Shown here piece after piece: positions 4,242 to 5,021 of a stretch of 5,021 nt of DNA. A program made the translations under genes and the position numbers. The stretch's first letter is position 1; each line of letters begins with the position of its first letter. Location: contig DATMBH010000292.1 of the NCBI GenBank assembly GCA_035559335.1, forward strand, positions 1 through 5,021, in the 5' to 3' direction. The notes beneath the pieces were generated by a model. That model searched no databases. It saw only the letters and a list, made by a program, of their open reading frames with translations, and had not been told where the DNA came from. Source of the DNA: DASXPG01 sp035559335. Lineage in GTDB: Bacteria; Gemmatimonadota; Gemmatimonadetes; Gemmatimonadales; JACORV01.

Positions 4242-5021
4242 ACCGCGTCCGAAATGCTCTGGAAGTTGAAGTCGCGGGTCTTGATGGCGGGCACCACGAC
4301 CGCCTGTCCCACGTCTCCCGACTCCGAAGCGCTGACGCGCACACTCTGGCTGAGCATCTCCATATTGTTGAGCATCGTGAGCGGGCTCTCGTTGAACCGC
4401 ATGTTCCGCACCGGGCGCGAGATCCGGCCGTTCTCGATCAGGAAGGTGCCGTCACGCGTGAGCCCGGTGTACAGAATGGTGCGCGGATCGAGAGGCCGGA
4501 TGTACCAGAACCGCGTCACCAGCACGCCGCGCTCCGTGGAGCGGATGAGGTCGTCGAGCGACGCCGTGCCGCCCACCATGCGGATGCCAGCGAAGCCGCC
4601 CGTGGGTTCGACGTTTTGCCGCTGCGCCCAGAACCGATCGTAGTTGAGGTTTTGCACGACCCCGTTCTCGATCCACACCACCCGGCGGTTGGGGAGCCCC
4701 TCGCCACCGAACGGCGCCGCCAGGAGGTCGGGATCCCACGGATCGGAGACGATGGTGACGCGCTCGTCCACGACGCGCTCGCCGATCTTGTTTCCGCCGC
4801 CGCGCTTGGAGAAGAACGAGCGGCCCTCGTCGGCGGCCCGCGCGTTCATCGCGAACACCAGCAGCTGCAGCAGATTCGCCACCGCGGTCGGCTCGAGCAC
4901 CACGGTGTAGCGGCCGGGCTCGATCGCCACGGGGTTGCGGGACAGCTGCGCCTTGCGCAGCGCGGTCCCGGCCAGCTCGGCGGGACGCGCGCGCCTCCAG
5001 TCGTTATGTGCGGTGCCAGCC
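4238..5021 (-). CDS. TldE/PmbA-type protein, C-terminal 260 residues
   Basis: The frame is open to the right edge, so the start lies outside; about 260 residues of a family usually near 450 are seen. The internal GTG at 4930 is not the start, because the upstream codons continue the family pattern (ELAGTALRKAQ before PGRYTVVLEP). Recognisable stretches of the TldD/PmbA C-terminal domain, numbered from the first complete codon in the window, include TVVLEPTAVANLL (38-50), GEGLPNRR at about 106-113, IENGVVQNLNYDR (117-129), TRFWYIRPLDPRT (169-181), LYTGLTRDGTFLIENG (183-198) and RNMRFNES. TldD/TldE heterodimers are metalloproteases that process peptides and have been linked to microcin B17 maturation and CcdA turnover. 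The active subunit TldD carries HExxxH; at the matching place here the sequence is VFAMNARAADEG, so this is the TldE-like subunit without that site. A tldD partner would be expected upstream, beyond 5021. Confidence 0.9.
   Translation of the reverse strand, partial: AGTAHNDWRRARPAELAGTALRKAQLSRNPVAIEPGRYTVVLEPTAVANLLQLLVFAMNARAADEGRSFFSKRGGGNKIGERVVDERVTIVSDPWDPDLLAAPFGGEGLPNRRVVWIENGVVQNLNYDRFWAQRQNVEPTGGFAGIRMVGGTASLDDLIRSTERGVLVTRFWYIRPLDPRTILYTGLTRDGTFLIENGRISRPVRNMRFNESPLTMLNNMEMLSQSVRVSASESGDVGQAVVVPAIKTRDFNFQSISDAV

Noticed and set aside
4033..4344. Minus-strand frame across the Lys-rich repeat in a different phase, reading Glu/Arg-rich
   Set aside because: The repeat gives Glu/Arg runs in this phase, but the AGGAGG spacing and the stops support the Lys/Ala phase, and this frame overlaps the end of the TldE-type gene.
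4107..4643. Plus-strand frame starting with a Leu-rich stretch resembling a signal peptide
   Set aside because: The Leu run is only the complement of the Lys/Ala codon repeat, and the rest is antisense to the TldE-type gene.
1..5021. tRNA, rRNA, CRISPR array, insertion sequence or attachment site
   Set aside because: No tRNA-like cloverleaf, no evenly spaced repeats, no transposase motifs and no terminal inverted repeats were found by reading both strands.

Overview
This is a GC-rich bacterial chromosomal window with short intergenic gaps, mixed ATG and GTG starts and no mobile elements. The gene content is a PHP phosphoesterase, a CDF metal exporter, an FHA-protease membrane protein and a TldE/PmbA-type protein. 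This, together with weak Shine-Dalgarno use at several genes, would suit an environmental phylum such as Gemmatimonadota. That assignment is inference from overall character; no marker gene is present.

Left part (1-1849): a PHP-domain gene leaves the window on the minus strand. It diverges from a two-gene plus-strand unit: a zinc-type cation diffusion facilitator (147-1025) overlapping by 7 nt a protein with a class I methyltransferase-like fold (1019-1849). The 40-bp divergent gap holds a TTGACT/TAGCTT promoter placed so that the transcript would start at or beside the CDF ATG, so the mRNA may be leaderless.

Middle (1850-2296): about 450 bp without a long gene. It contains a cluster of GTGTCA/TGACAC motifs, two hairpins, a 46-codon ORF with a purine-rich ribosome binding site, and a strong rho-independent terminator just after it. 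Together these look like a small self-contained transcription unit encoding an acidic peptide.

Right part (2297-5021), all minus strand: the C-terminal 260 residues of a TldE/PmbA-type protein (4238-5021) are followed, through an ATGA overlap, by an 18-codon ORF ending in TAG. In the same frame, behind a perfect AGGAGG, lies a second 18-codon ORF made only of Lys and Ala after its start residue. The two could be separate mini-genes, or one 40-codon basic-tailed protein interrupted by an in-frame amber codon. A 9-bp GC hairpin closes this cluster. Next comes a 582-residue protein with two FHA domains, one membrane segment, a coiled coil and an HtrA/trypsin-like protease with an intact catalytic triad. 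Its GTG start also follows a TAGATT box by six bases, the same geometry as the CDF gene.

The most unusual items are the Lys/Ala mini-ORF with its amber-linked partner, the repeated TAGNTT-N6-start arrangement, and the structured 46-codon unit.
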